Position numbers and translations under genes: made by a program. From NCBI RefSeq assembly GCF_000427295.1, contig NZ_ATNM01000091.1, forward strand, positions 1 through 64,000: DNA of 64,000 nt. The letters run 5' to 3'. The stretch is from Cyclobacterium qasimii M12-11B (lineage in GTDB: Bacteria; Bacteroidota; Bacteroidia; Cytophagales; Cyclobacteriaceae). Shown here one piece after another: positions 20,311 to 29,840 of this stretch. Below the pieces are notes generated by a model. The model had not been told where the DNA came from. It made no database searches and saw nothing but the letters and a program-made list of their open reading frames with translations. Within the stretch, counting starts at the first letter, position 1. Each line of letters starts with the position of its first letter.

Positions 20311-21825
20311 TTAAAAGACATAATCCATTTCATTTAATTCCAGCTTATCATTTAACCGTCCTTGCAATTGTTGAAGTGCTGTAAATAAACTCCTCCTCAA
20401 TTCCTCGTATTGAGGCTGGTCTGCTAAATCATTGATTTCTAAGGGATCTTTCTCCATATCGAACAAAAGCAGTTTCTTGGCATTTGGATATACAGTAAGC
20501 TTGAAACCATCTTTTTTTATCATCCGTTGGTTATTCAAATAAGCGCCGTAAACTTCCTCACGAATCACGTCCTGGTCACCATTTACTAAAGCCAAAAGGC
20601 TTTCGAATTCAACGTAGTCTGGTTTATCTACACCTGCTATTTCCAGCATAGTGGCCATAGCATCCTGTATGTAGATGTCATGATCAAGCCTTTTCCCTTT
20701 CGGGATGTTGGGCCCTGAAATAATGAAAGGAGCACCCATACTATGGTCAAACATTGTTTGTTTTCCCATTAAACCATGATTCCCCATGGCAAGTCCGTGA
20801 TCAGCCGTAAAGATGATGTAAGTATTTTCTCTAAGACCTTTCCTTTCTAATTCCTCAAAGATTTTACCAATTTGATAATCCATATGAGAAACAATGGCAT
20901 AATATTCCTGCAAATGCTTTTTGATGGCATAAGGTGTACGTGGAAAGGGAGCCAATGCTTCGTCCCTTAAGCCAGGTCCATTTCCAATGTCATCTTTGTA
21001 AGGGTAAACAGGCATAAAACTTTCAGGAATTAGCAGGTCTTCAGCGACATACAGATCCAAAAAACTACCAGGAGACTGTCGAGGATCATGTACTGCATTG
21101 AATGCCAAATACATGAAAAACGGATTGTCTGAATTAGAGGCACTGTCTAAGAAAGATTTCGCATCTTCTCTCAACACTTCACTCCAATGCGTTCCTCCTT
21201 CCCAAAAACCCCCAAGAGAGCGATCGGTTGGAGACCAGTCATCCGGTTGATCAATAAGAGGTCTATTGTACCCTAACGGCATTATGGAGGCTGGATCTGC
21301 ACCAATCTTATTTATAGAATCAAATTTCGCCCCCGTATTGTTTTTTGCCCAAGTATCTTTTGGCATTCCTGCACGAATATGGGTGGTATGGTTAAAAATT
21401 TCAGGAGGGGGTATATCCACGTGCCATTTTCCGGTCATATAGGTTTCGTATCCCGATTCTTCAAGCAGTTTAGGCAAAGTCAAGTCGGTCTTATCTCCTT
21501 TTTTCCATTCCTCCTTAACATCAAAGGCATTCCAAACACTTCTGCCTGAAATCATCATACTTCTGGAGGCTGTACAAACTGCACCTGACCAGCTGCCCAT
21601 GTTGTAGGCTTTGGTAAAGGAAGTACCCTCCGACATTAATTTATCCAGATTTGGGGTGAAAATCTCATTCTGCTCTAGCTCATCAAGAAGGGTAAAGGCC
21701 ATGTCATCCGCAAAAACGAATAAAATATTTGGCTTTTTTACTATAACTTCTTGTTGTTGTTTTTCCGGAGCACAACTTAAAAGATAAAAGCTTAGCAGGA
21801 ACAGATAGACTTTGGGTGTTCTCAT
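20311..21825 (-). CDS. Lipoprotein sulfatase, S1 family (CxASR)
   Basis: Second sulfatase of the pair, 504 residues from ATG 21825, chosen because it yields a lipoprotein signal (Cys18 in YLLSC). The metal aspartates are in NILFVFADDMAF, the formylglycine residue is Cys84 in AVCTASRSMMISGRS, and the distal site is FTADHGLAMGNHGLMGKQ. The Ala in place of Pro in the core motif is common among Bacteroidota S1 sulfatases. Its start is 178 bp from the end of a ThuA-domain gene on the same strand. Together with the next sulfatase it suggests sequential desulfation of one glycan. Confidence 0.85.
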   Translation of the reverse strand: MRTPKVYLFLLSFYLLSCAPEKQQQEVIVKKPNILFVFADDMAFTLLDELEQNEIFTPNLDKLMSEGTSFTKAYNMGSWSGAVCTASRSMMISGRSVWNAFDVKEEWKKGDKTDLTLPKLLEESGYETYMTGKWHVDIPPPEIFNHTTHIRAGMPKDTWAKNNTGAKFDSINKIGADPASIMPLGYNRPLIDQPDDWSPTDRSLGGFWEGGTHWSEVLREDAKSFLDSASNSDNPFFMYLAFNAVHDPRQSPGSFLDLYVAEDLLIPESFMPVYPYKDDIGNGPGLRDEALAPFPRTPYAIKKHLQEYYAIVSHMDYQIGKIFEELERKGLRENTYIIFTADHGLAMGNHGLMGKQTMFDHSMGAPFIISGPNIPKGKRLDHDIYIQDAMATMLEIAGVDKPDYVEFESLLALVNGDQDVIREEVYGAYLNNQRMIKKDGFKLTVYPNAKKLLLFDMEKDPLEINDLADQPQYEELRRSLFTALQQLQGRLNDKLELNEMDYVF

Positions 21826-22003
21826 CGTATAATGGGTTTCGTAAACGTAATGAATCATTGATAAAAGGAGTTCCTTATCCTCCTTGCTCTTTTTTCAAAA
21901 GGAACCAGCTACATAAAAACTGCGATGACTTCAGCGTGAATGTTCTAAAAACACAAAACATGGCCTAAGAAGTCATGAAGTGATTTCATTGAAAAGTAGC
22001 TTA

Positions 22004-22972
22004 TCAAAAGGTGAATGGCCTGGATTTGGATTTGTCTTTTGTTGGGAAATCACCAGGTATAGGCAATGTCACTTCCCCTGTAGCTGCCCATTCCACTCCT
22101 CTAGTAAAGGAACTTATAAAGCCAACTCCTTCGAGGGACTCTTGATCATGACCTAAGGTGGTATGAAAAACCTTTCCTTTGCCATAATCTATTACCATAA
22201 AAACTGGTTCGTGCTTACCATCCCTATTTTTATTGGTCAAATCCTCTCCGGTAGCTAAAATTGTCATGTTTTTAGCGGGTCCTCTTAACCTGGCATAACA
22301 CTCATCCTTTGCGGACACCCATGTATCTGGCATTCCGGCAGTGATCGGGTGATTTTCATTTCGGATATTGATTGTAAAGCTATTTTTACTACCATGTGCA
22401 CCTGCTGGCCCAGCGCTATTGTCCCTAACCAATTCACCTTGTGCATCATAATACACATAAGGGCCATCCTTTTCATTCCGACCTCCCCAGCCTCCAATTC
22501 CTATCATTTCGTTATATGCGAGCCATTCAGGAAAAGAATTGTCAGCAGCATGAACGCTTACAAACCCACCACCTGAACGAATAAATTGCTCGAATTTTTT
22601 CATTGTTTTCTCAGGCCATGGAGCAGCTTTCCATCCAAAATTAGAAACGATGACATCATAAGCTTTAAAATTTGGACTAAAATCTGGATCAGCTTTTGGT
22701 TCTTTTAAATCCTCGGTTTCCCCAATTCCAGCCATGCTCAAAAACGCGCTGTTCTCAGCCCCATTCCAGGTGTATTTTGTCCGTTCAATTGTGACCTGAA
22801 AAAGACCAGTTTCTTCCAATTGGCTTTTCATCATCAAGCTTGTTTTAGGCCAATCCGTATGATTGTTTTGACCATCTATTATCAGGACCTTGATTTTATC
22901 TTTTTCTGTAGTTGCATGGGTATATTGAGTCAGAATGGTCAATACCATTAAAAATAAAGTTTTTAAGAACAT
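22004..22972 (-). CDS. Secreted ThuA-domain protein
   Basis: A 322-residue protein with a signal peptide (about residues 1-20) and one ThuA/glutamine-amidotransferase-like domain. Visible segments are VLIIDGQNNHTDW, the IVSNFGWKAAPWP strand, GGGFVSVHAADNSF and GKGKVFHTTLGHD. ThuA-domain proteins often accompany sugar-oxidising and polysaccharide genes in Bacteroidota, but their activity is rarely proven. It lies upstream of two sulfatases on the same strand, and a link to their glycan is inferred from position. Confidence 0.8.
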   Translation of the reverse strand: MFLKTLFLMVLTILTQYTHATTEKDKIKVLIIDGQNNHTDWPKTSLMMKSQLEETGLFQVTIERTKYTWNGAENSAFLSMAGIGETEDLKEPKADPDFSPNFKAYDVIVSNFGWKAAPWPEKTMKKFEQFIRSGGGFVSVHAADNSFPEWLAYNEMIGIGGWGGRNEKDGPYVYYDAQGELVRDNSAGPAGAHGSKNSFTINIRNENHPITAGMPDTWVSAKDECYARLRGPAKNMTILATGEDLTNKNRDGKHEPVFMVIDYGKGKVFHTTLGHDQESLEGVGFISSFTRGVEWAATGEVTLPIPGDFPTKDKSKSRPFTF

Positions 22973-23420
22973 AACTATAAATGATTGTTTAGGTTATAAT
23001 ACCGACCACTTAAGTCGGGAATGAATCAATGCTAAAATTGGTCGTTCAATGGCCCAGTTAGGAACGTGGTTTTTATCAAACCTAGCCTTTGTTTTCTATT
23101 ATTAAAGCCCTCAGTTAAAGGTCCATTGACCAACCTCCCATTTGGGGCAGGACTTTTCAAGGACATGATAAGGAATCCAATTTACTAATCTAAAAAATAT
23201 TTAATAAATAACAGTCACTTTGACAAAAAGGGGACTGAAACTCAAGTATAAAATATTGCAATCCAATTATTAAAAAATAGCAAATGAAAATTACGACTAC
23301 GACCCTTATTTTAAATTACATCATTAGCATCACAAATATTCTATCTTTAAAATCCCGATGGGACAGTTTACTTTTTTCTTCTTGCTAAATCAGCTCAGTT
23401 CTTAAAATCAAGCCTTTGAA
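22973..23420. other. 448-bp intergenic region, no gene seen
   Basis: AT-rich stretch between the fibre-like protein gene and the ThuA gene, both on the minus strand. I see only a short inverted repeat, CCGAC/GTCGG, at about 23003-23019 in what would be the leader of the ThuA gene, and a TAGGTTTG box on the minus strand (about 23074-23081) without a good -33 partner. No open frame looks coding. Confidence 0.5.
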
Positions 23421-24326
23421 CTATTCTATTAAAATCGCCTCTTTAAGTTTACTCACCTCTTCTTTTAATTCCAAAAGTTCTTGAATTTTCTCCTCTTGAT
23501 GTAAAATATAGAGGGTAAGTTCCTCTATTTTCTCAAGCAACTTGGTATTTATCTCACTTAAATTTAGGCCTTCCTTTATCACTTCCTCTTTATTGGGGAT
23601 TCCAGGCAAATGCCCATTTTCATCTATAAATAACCTTAGTTGATCAAGGTCCATTAGAGGATAATCTGCATCGAAAACATAATCAGCCCAAGCATCCATG
23701 GTAATGTTTACTTCCTCTGCTTGAACTTTACCTTTAACTAAAATCCCCCCACTATTAAATTCAGCCTGCAATTTATTATTAGAATAACCTCTGATAAGCC
23801 AACTGACCTTGGAGCCGTCATTCTCATATTGGCGGATATATTGCCCACTATTATTTGAATTAATTTCTGTATAGTCAGATTTCGTACCCATAAACTTCCC
23901 AGCCCCTGCTACTGTAAGCTTATGAGTGGTATTGGAAGTCCCTACGCCAACTCCCTTTTCTGATATTGAGAAAATGGGGGTTTTGGCACTTCCAAAATAA
24001 AAATCACTCCCTCCTTGATCGTACCATACTTGATTAAATGCCCTTGAACCACCGCCCCACTTCCTGTACCTTGTTTTCAACCCAAAATCATTTGGCCCTA
24101 TTGCAACACCTCTTCCGTCTGCATTACTACCTTGAATAAATTGAGCAAACTCATCTCCCCTTATGTCTAATATCCCTCTCAATATAGTTCCTCCCACAAC
24201 CTCTAATTTCACTATTGGTTTCAAGGTACCTATACCTATATTTCCATTTGAATCAATTTTATTAGTGGATTGACAAACTCCATATCCACTCATCAATACC
24301 AATGTAAAAACTAAAGAGTACCTCAT
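23421..24326 (-). CDS. Secreted fibre-like protein with C-terminal coiled coil
   Basis: A 301-residue exported protein. After a signal peptide come GNIGIGT-x-x-P motifs of the kind found in bacteroidotal tail-fibre/S74-associated surface proteins, then a beta-rich body with Gly/Asn content. From about residue 205 it has the block WADYVFDADYPLMDLDQL and GHLPGIPNKEEV, then a leucine-heptad coiled coil to the end (LLEKIEELTLYILHQEEKIQEL). This C-terminal arrangement is common in trimeric Bacteroidota fibre-like proteins. No phage genes are near, so it is probably a cell-surface protein. Function unknown. Confidence 0.6.
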   Translation of the reverse strand: MRYSLVFTLVLMSGYGVCQSTNKIDSNGNIGIGTLKPIVKLEVVGGTILRGILDIRGDEFAQFIQGSNADGRGVAIGPNDFGLKTRYRKWGGGSRAFNQVWYDQGGSDFYFGSAKTPIFSISEKGVGVGTSNTTHKLTVAGAGKFMGTKSDYTEINSNNSGQYIRQYENDGSKVSWLIRGYSNNKLQAEFNSGGILVKGKVQAEEVNITMDAWADYVFDADYPLMDLDQLRLFIDENGHLPGIPNKEEVIKEGLNLSEINTKLLEKIEELTLYILHQEEKIQELLELKEEVSKLKEAILIE

Positions 24327-24539
24327 ATTATAATCAAGTTAGATCACCACAAAAGATTCTATATGTAAAGAAAAAAGATTAAAAAAGAGCAAACATCAAT
24401 GATACGATATTAGATCAAAAAATAATACTTGATTAATATATAAAATAATTTAAAAAATTCCTAGCCTTATTGTCCAATAAGCTAAAACATCCAGAATAAA
24501 AAATGCCTGTTATCAAAAAAAATATTAATCTAAACAAAC

Positions 24540-24821
24540 TTATACCACACCTACAACTACGCTCCATTCTCTAATGTCCCAACTTTCTACAAGGCCATTT
24601 TTAACATAAGGATCTTCTTTCACAAATGATTCAACAGCACTTACGATTTCGGATCTAAAAATTAAAACCGCTTTGTCTGTAGGTCTTGAAAGTGCTCCTC
24701 CCATTAATAAAAGGCCTTTTTTATAAAAATCATCTGCAAGTTCCAAATGTTCTCTTCTATAATCCCCTCGTCTGTCCATGTAATCATCGACCAACAAATA
24801 AGTTAACATATAATACTTCAT
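24540..24821 (-). CDS. YciI-family protein
   Basis: Small ferredoxin-like-fold protein of 93 residues. The family features are the YLLVDDYMDRRGDYRREHLE start with the conserved His, GGALSRP in the middle, and a DPYVKNGLVESWDIREW end. It stands alone between two long non-coding stretches. Related proteins include chlorinated-aromatic degradation accessory enzymes, but most members have no known role. Confidence 0.75.
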   Translation of the reverse strand: MKYYMLTYLLVDDYMDRRGDYRREHLELADDFYKKGLLLMGGALSRPTDKAVLIFRSEIVSAVESFVKEDPYVKNGLVESWDIREWSVVVGVV

Positions 24822-25821
24822 AGTTGTATTGTTTTCATTACCCTTAAATTATTAAACACTATCAAAAATGTTTTTATTTATTTCTTATAAATTTTAAGAA
24901 GTCAGAACCTAAATTTTTATATTTTATATGGGAGATTCTCATGCATAAACTATCAGCTACTACCACCACAATTCACACTTCAAATCAACAAATTACAGCT
25001 TATATAAATAATGTAAAGAGGGGATATTCCTTATTAACTAACTATAAAATCTACTACCATCCTTTCTCCTATTCTCTCTTTTTTCTTGTCACTCGTCAAC
25101 CTAAATCCTAACCGAAGTCACCCTAAAACAAGAGGAGATCACCCAGTTAATAAAATCAAATAACTAAAGCTTATTCACAATAAAATAAACGTCCCAAACA
25201 ACTTCTATTCTAGAATTTTCATCAAGTTTTAAAAGCTTGAACCTTGATTTCTATGGTATCCAACTTTCAAATAAAAACGTCTAACAAATGGAAATGAAAG
25301 GTTCAAGTGTTTGATATCCGATAGGAAGACTAATCAAAATCCGAGCCGATTTCAAAGATACCCTGCAATTTTAAATGGTCTGCGCATAAGCATGTTTATG
25401 GGGTTACTATTTGGCTTATATAAGTTACCCTATTGTTTAGCTCCATCTTCTCATTGCTAGCTATTTTACTATGGCCAACCGAGAAATTTCTGAACCCAAT
25501 TAAACGTCTATTTCATTATTCACGACAATAATAACCTGCAACTTTACTCCTATGATGTAAGTGGATTCATCATCGATACTGATTATTTGGTATGAAGCAA
25601 GTACCAAGGGGGTCGAAATTTGGGTGGGTATTGTGGCGATCTCAACAGGCATAGATTGCAATAACCCCGGGATTTTCGCAGAATATTGCGACTATTTCAA
25701 CAAGATGTTCAAAACCTTCTCGGCAGCACACTTGGTGAATTTCGCCTATTGAATAGCTGACGAATAATTAATACCAATTGTAAATTAATAGGGATTCAAT
25801 TCCTACATAATCTATTCTCTA
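24822..25821. other. 1-kb region without a convincing gene
   Basis: Between the YciI and M28 genes. The first 700 bases are AT-rich with no coding-like frame. From about 25570 to 25745 the base composition shifts to clearly more GC and all frames carry short open stretches; the longest, 63 codons at 25561-25752 on the plus strand, has no recognisable motif, and the opposite strand has a frame with a stop in the middle. GCAATA/TATTGC lies at the ends of a possible hairpin near 25658-25689. It could be a degraded gene or a repeat remnant. Confidence 0.4.
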
Positions 25822-27168
25822 TTAACGTATTGGAACCGGAAATACAGCCAGGCTTTCTTCACCACCTTCGCTTACTGCCTGAACAGCAAAAAAGTAATTG
25901 TCCTTTGAGTAAGGTATTTCAATAGCTGTGTCTCTGGTATAAATTTTCTTTTCCCACATAGATGAGCTGGTTTCTCTCATCAGCACATAATAGCCTACTG
26001 CACTGCCAAAGGCTGGTGGCATCCAGGTAAGCTGGGTATTGTTAGTGAGTTCACTTATCACAATCCCTACTTCTCTGGGAACGGAGGGTGCCCTTACCAA
26101 GCTAGTCAGGACAACCAGGTTTGCTGCTGTGTTTTTTCTCAGGTATTCGAAATCAATGTGTTCAACTTTATCGCCATAGGCTACACCGTCTTCTACTCTA
26201 ATGTCTTGATGCTGCTGGGTATAATTTTCATTCATCTCGCATAGGCGTACCGCCGTAAACCCTTCCCTGGAAAAAGGAGTATGGTCTCCTCCACGTAAAA
26301 AACGATCATTTCGGTACAGCAATTTGATTTCCAGATGATCTACATACCTTTCACCCACTTCTTTAATATACCTCGCAAGTTGCCTTGACTTGCTATCATT
26401 TTCAGCGTTCGTCTGCCTTCTCATGGATGCCATTTCATCGGTTTCAAACAATGGAACACCTTCACTAAAAACCCTAAGCTTGGTATTGTCACGAAGATGC
26501 GTACCATTCGAACTACTATTCCCTATCATGTCATTGTTTATCATGGCGACAAGATTCCAGTTTTCGGCTTTAGCCTTTTTGGCCAAATGAGTAGCGCCTA
26601 TCAACCCTTGCTCCTCTCCAGATACTGCGACAAAAACTATAGTGGATGGAAAGGATTGGCTGGCCATGATGCTTACCATTTCTATCATGGCTACTACTCC
26701 TGAACCATCATCATTGGCTCCAGGGGCATCACTTTCCATATTCATTATGTCAGACACCCTACTATCAATGTGGCCACTAACCACAAAAACCCTGTCATCC
26801 TTTGGATCGCTTCCCTTGAGTGTCGCCATAACATTTCCCATCCTGATTTCCTGAGTCACCCTTTTCCCATCTGAGGCAATTGTGAAATAATCAATCTTTG
26901 AAGAAAGTCTACCCCCAGATTGGGATTCAAATGAGCGAAATTTATTCAATACATATTGCCTTGCCGCTTCTATTCCTCGCTCTTCCGAGTCCTGGCTGAG
27001 CGAATGTCGTGTTCCAAATTCCACTAATTCATACAAGTATTCTTCCAATCTATCGGATGATACCTCATTGGCCATTTCAAAGATTTCCGGATTACGTTGT
27101 ATCGTCGTTACTTGAGTAAAGCTTGTATGCGAGCAAAATAAAAAAATAAATACGTATAAAATTCTCAT
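25822..27168 (-). CDS. Secreted M28 zinc aminopeptidase
   Basis: A 448-residue exported metallopeptidase. The two-zinc site is visible as SGHIDSR (His), GANDDGSG (bridging Asp), SGEEQGLIG (catalytic Glu and zinc Glu), NNDMIGN (Asp) and the late GGDHTPF (His). The last 85 residues, after PSVPREVG, form a fibronectin-III-like domain (LTWMPPAFGSAVGYYVLM). Likely periplasmic or secreted, trimming amino acids from peptides. Transcribed alone. Confidence 0.85.
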   Translation of the reverse strand: MRILYVFIFLFCSHTSFTQVTTIQRNPEIFEMANEVSSDRLEEYLYELVEFGTRHSLSQDSEERGIEAARQYVLNKFRSFESQSGGRLSSKIDYFTIASDGKRVTQEIRMGNVMATLKGSDPKDDRVFVVSGHIDSRVSDIMNMESDAPGANDDGSGVVAMIEMVSIMASQSFPSTIVFVAVSGEEQGLIGATHLAKKAKAENWNLVAMINNDMIGNSSSNGTHLRDNTKLRVFSEGVPLFETDEMASMRRQTNAENDSKSRQLARYIKEVGERYVDHLEIKLLYRNDRFLRGGDHTPFSREGFTAVRLCEMNENYTQQHQDIRVEDGVAYGDKVEHIDFEYLRKNTAANLVVLTSLVRAPSVPREVGIVISELTNNTQLTWMPPAFGSAVGYYVLMRETSSSMWEKKIYTRDTAIEIPYSKDNYFFAVQAVSEGGEESLAVFPVPIR

Positions 27169-27422
27169 TTGAACCTAATTTTAATTTGACCTAAACCGTA
27201 TAAAAAACAGCCTAAAACATAACAATGCCATTGCAATTAAGAAACAGCAACGGCATAACTAATCCCGAAGTGATACATTCACTTTATAATAAAACTGTTT
27301 CAGATTTCGGGTCAGGAAATGGGATATACCAAGCCGCCGCCTTAGCCACTCTCCTTCATAGATTTAATTACTCCTTTTGGTAACAAGGTTGAAATAGTAA
27401 AAACACCTAAATCAAAATGCAA

Positions 27423-28310
27423 TCAGGTCAAATTTTCCTTGAAGAAATCAATGGTTCTCCCCCAGGCAAGTTTGGCTGCCGCTTCATCATATCGTGGCGT
27501 TGAATGATTGTGAAAACCATGGTTAACCTCTGGATACATAAAAGCCGTATAGCTTTTATCATTTGCCTTCAATGCTTCCTCATAATCAGGCCAACCGGCA
27601 TTCACCCTGGTATCCAGTCCTGCAAAATGCAATTGCAAAGGCGCTTTTATATTTGCGGTTTCTTCTGCTGTTGGTTGACCTCCATAAAAAGGAACCGCAG
27701 CAGAAAGATCCGGAACCCTAACAGCCATCATATTAGATACCCATCCCCCAAAGCAAAATCCTACTACCCCTACTTTACCTGTGCATTGTTCATGCGCTTT
27801 CAAGGTTTCAAAACCAGCGATAAAATCCTGCAACATTTCCTCTCTATCTCGTTTTCCTTGCATCGTTCTACCCTCATCATCTGTACCAGGGTATCCACCC
27901 ATTGGTGACAATGCGTCAGGAGCCAAAGCAATAAACCCATCTAAAGCGGCTTGACGTGCGGTGTCCTCAATATAAGGATTGAGCCCTCTATTTTCGTGTA
28001 CTACCACTATCCCAGGCAATTTACCTGATGCATTTTTTGGACGGACAAGCAGTGCTTTCATTTTACCAGCACCCTTTGGTGAATCATAGGTGATCGTCTC
28101 CTCTACAAGACGGGGGTCCAATTCAGAAAACCGACTTGTTTTGGCGTAATTCGGCATTAAAAATCCCATTATTGCCGCTACGGTTAAACCTCCTACGGCA
28201 AATTTAGAAAGTCGACTAACAAATTCTCTTCGCTCTATCCTACTGTGCGCATAATCATCATATAGGTCAAAAACTTCCTGGTCAAGGTCCTCTTTTTTTA
28301 GGGATTTCAT
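27423..28310 (-). CDS. Dienelactone hydrolase family protein
   Basis: An alpha/beta hydrolase of 295 residues with the Cys nucleophile in GFCFGGW, the Asp in [11 protein letters not shown] and the His in PEVNHGFHN. The N-terminus carries [15 protein letters not shown] followed by a hydrophobic stretch ending near NYAKT, resembling a Tat-type signal or membrane anchor, so it may work outside the cytoplasm. Substrate unknown; carboxymethylenebutenolidase activity should not be assumed without ring-cleavage genes nearby. Confidence 0.8.
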   Translation of the reverse strand: MKSLKKEDLDQEVFDLYDDYAHSRIERREFVSRLSKFAVGGLTVAAIMGFLMPNYAKTSRFSELDPRLVEETITYDSPKGAGKMKALLVRPKNASGKLPGIVVVHENRGLNPYIEDTARQAALDGFIALAPDALSPMGGYPGTDDEGRTMQGKRDREEMLQDFIAGFETLKAHEQCTGKVGVVGFCFGGWVSNMMAVRVPDLSAAVPFYGGQPTAEETANIKAPLQLHFAGLDTRVNAGWPDYEEALKANDKSYTAFMYPEVNHGFHNHSTPRYDEAAAKLAWGRTIDFFKENLT

Positions 28311-28684
28311 GGCTTTATATCTTTAGGTTATAATAAATATAGCGAAATATGGATTTAAGTTGTCAATTGATAACTGCATAAACATCCATTGGTTTACTAT
28401 TAAGACTGAACAATGGCAGTGATCTCACTTAGTATGAAATAGTAGGGTTCAATTTTGACAGTTTGTTAAGCTTCAATTAACTTTTTTTAGTTAGAAGATT
28501 CAATATAGAAAATATTACAGATAATTATTTCTTTTCACCTGCTCTACAACGTTTTAACGCCATACTAAATTAGAAGTTACGTTTATCCATTATCAGGTTG
28601 TGGATAAGCTTTTAATAAAAAAAAGTTAGGTTGACAACATTAACAAAAAATGTTGCCCCAATAGCAATACAGACAATATGCATT
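28311..28684. other. 374-bp intergenic region, no gene seen
   Basis: AT-rich spacer between two minus-strand genes. A short hairpin (CAACATT/AATGTTG, about 28634-28654) followed on the minus strand by a T8 run ten bases further could be a weak terminator for the cation-efflux gene. Nothing else stands out. Confidence 0.4.
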
Positions 28685-29566
28685 TTAGTCTGAAACCAGA
28701 TCACAGTTTTCGGTATCCAATTCAGTCTCTATGGTGAAATGTTTGAAATGGTATTTTTTCAAATGTGCTTTCGCTTCATTTTTCACCTCCAATATATTTT
28801 CAAAAGTCGTGATTCGTTCAAGTTTTAAATGAGTAGAAAAAACATGGTGTTCCCCTTCCAAAGACCAAATATGGGTATGGTGTAGCGACTGAACGTGGTC
28901 TATGGCTAGCAGTTCTTTTTCAATTTCCACTAAATCGATTTCCTTTGGCACTCCTTGCAGAAACACATACAAGGTTTCCTTCAATCTACCGACCACTCCC
29001 CAAAGAATATAGGCCGTTATGAGCAAGGAAAGAGCTGGGTCTAGAAAAGGGATATCTTTAAAATTCAGGACAATGGCTACGATCATAACCGCAACCCAAC
29101 CTAAAACATCTTCAAGTAGGTGCCAGGAAACCACTTTCTCATTCAATGATTTTCCACCACTCATTTTCCAGGCGGCATAACCATTTACCAGAATACCAAC
29201 AATCGCAAAATAAAACATCCCTTTTGCATCAGTCGGCTCTGGGTTCAACAAACGACCAAACGCTTCACTAATAACATATATCGACCCTCCTATCAACACG
29301 ATGCTATTGATGAGTGCACCCAAAAGCGAAAACCTGGAGTATCCAAATGAGAATTTTTTATCTGAGCCCTGCTTTGATTTTTTATCCAAATACCAAGCAG
29401 ACCCCAACGCAAGACTATCTCCCAAGTCATGCACCGCATCTGAAATGATTGCAATACTATTTACGTATAGACCTCCAAAAATTTCTAGAATGGTAAATCC
29501 CAAATTTAGAAAAAAGGCTACTTTAAGGTTTTTGCCAGATTGATGGTGGTGATGGTGTTCTCCCAT
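28685..29566 (-). CDS. Cation diffusion facilitator (CzcD/ZitB-like)
   Basis: Inner-membrane divalent-metal/proton antiporter of 293 residues. It has a His-rich N-terminus (HHHHH at 4-8), six spans, the metal-site motif SDAVHDLGDSLALG in span 2 and a second His/Asp pair in HLLEDVLGW in span 5, with a cytoplasmic C-terminal domain (VEIEKELLAIDHVQSLHHTHIW). The HD-HD arrangement suits zinc export. It is flanked by non-coding DNA on both sides, so it is probably transcribed alone. Confidence 0.85.
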   Translation of the reverse strand: MGEHHHHHQSGKNLKVAFFLNLGFTILEIFGGLYVNSIAIISDAVHDLGDSLALGSAWYLDKKSKQGSDKKFSFGYSRFSLLGALINSIVLIGGSIYVISEAFGRLLNPEPTDAKGMFYFAIVGILVNGYAAWKMSGGKSLNEKVVSWHLLEDVLGWVAVMIVAIVLNFKDIPFLDPALSLLITAYILWGVVGRLKETLYVFLQGVPKEIDLVEIEKELLAIDHVQSLHHTHIWSLEGEHHVFSTHLKLERITTFENILEVKNEAKAHLKKYHFKHFTIETELDTENCDLVSD

Positions 29567-29840
29567 GATTAGTCTTTATCAAGCCAAAAAAGGATTCATA
29601 TTTGTGTTTAATTTACCCCAAATAAGTTAGAAACTAAATTATTTCAAGGTGAATTAGAATGCTTGAGTCAATAATTAACTCAAGCATTTACAAACAGGTA
29701 TAAAAGGTAACATCCACCTATTAGCAAAATTAACCAAAGTATGCTATAGATCGATTAAGTGATAAAGCAGCTAAAAAGACTGGTTTAATTGCGTTTACAA
29801 TACTGCCTGAAGGAAACTGGAAAGTGTTGGATGATCTGTG

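Noticed and set aside
20271-20333. Longer start of the first sulfatase
   Set aside because: It would overlap the neighbouring sulfatase and bury the lipoprotein signal; ATG 20270 is preferred.
25561-25752. 63-codon plus-strand open frame
   Set aside because: No start context, domain or signal; treated as part of an unexplained GC-richer island.
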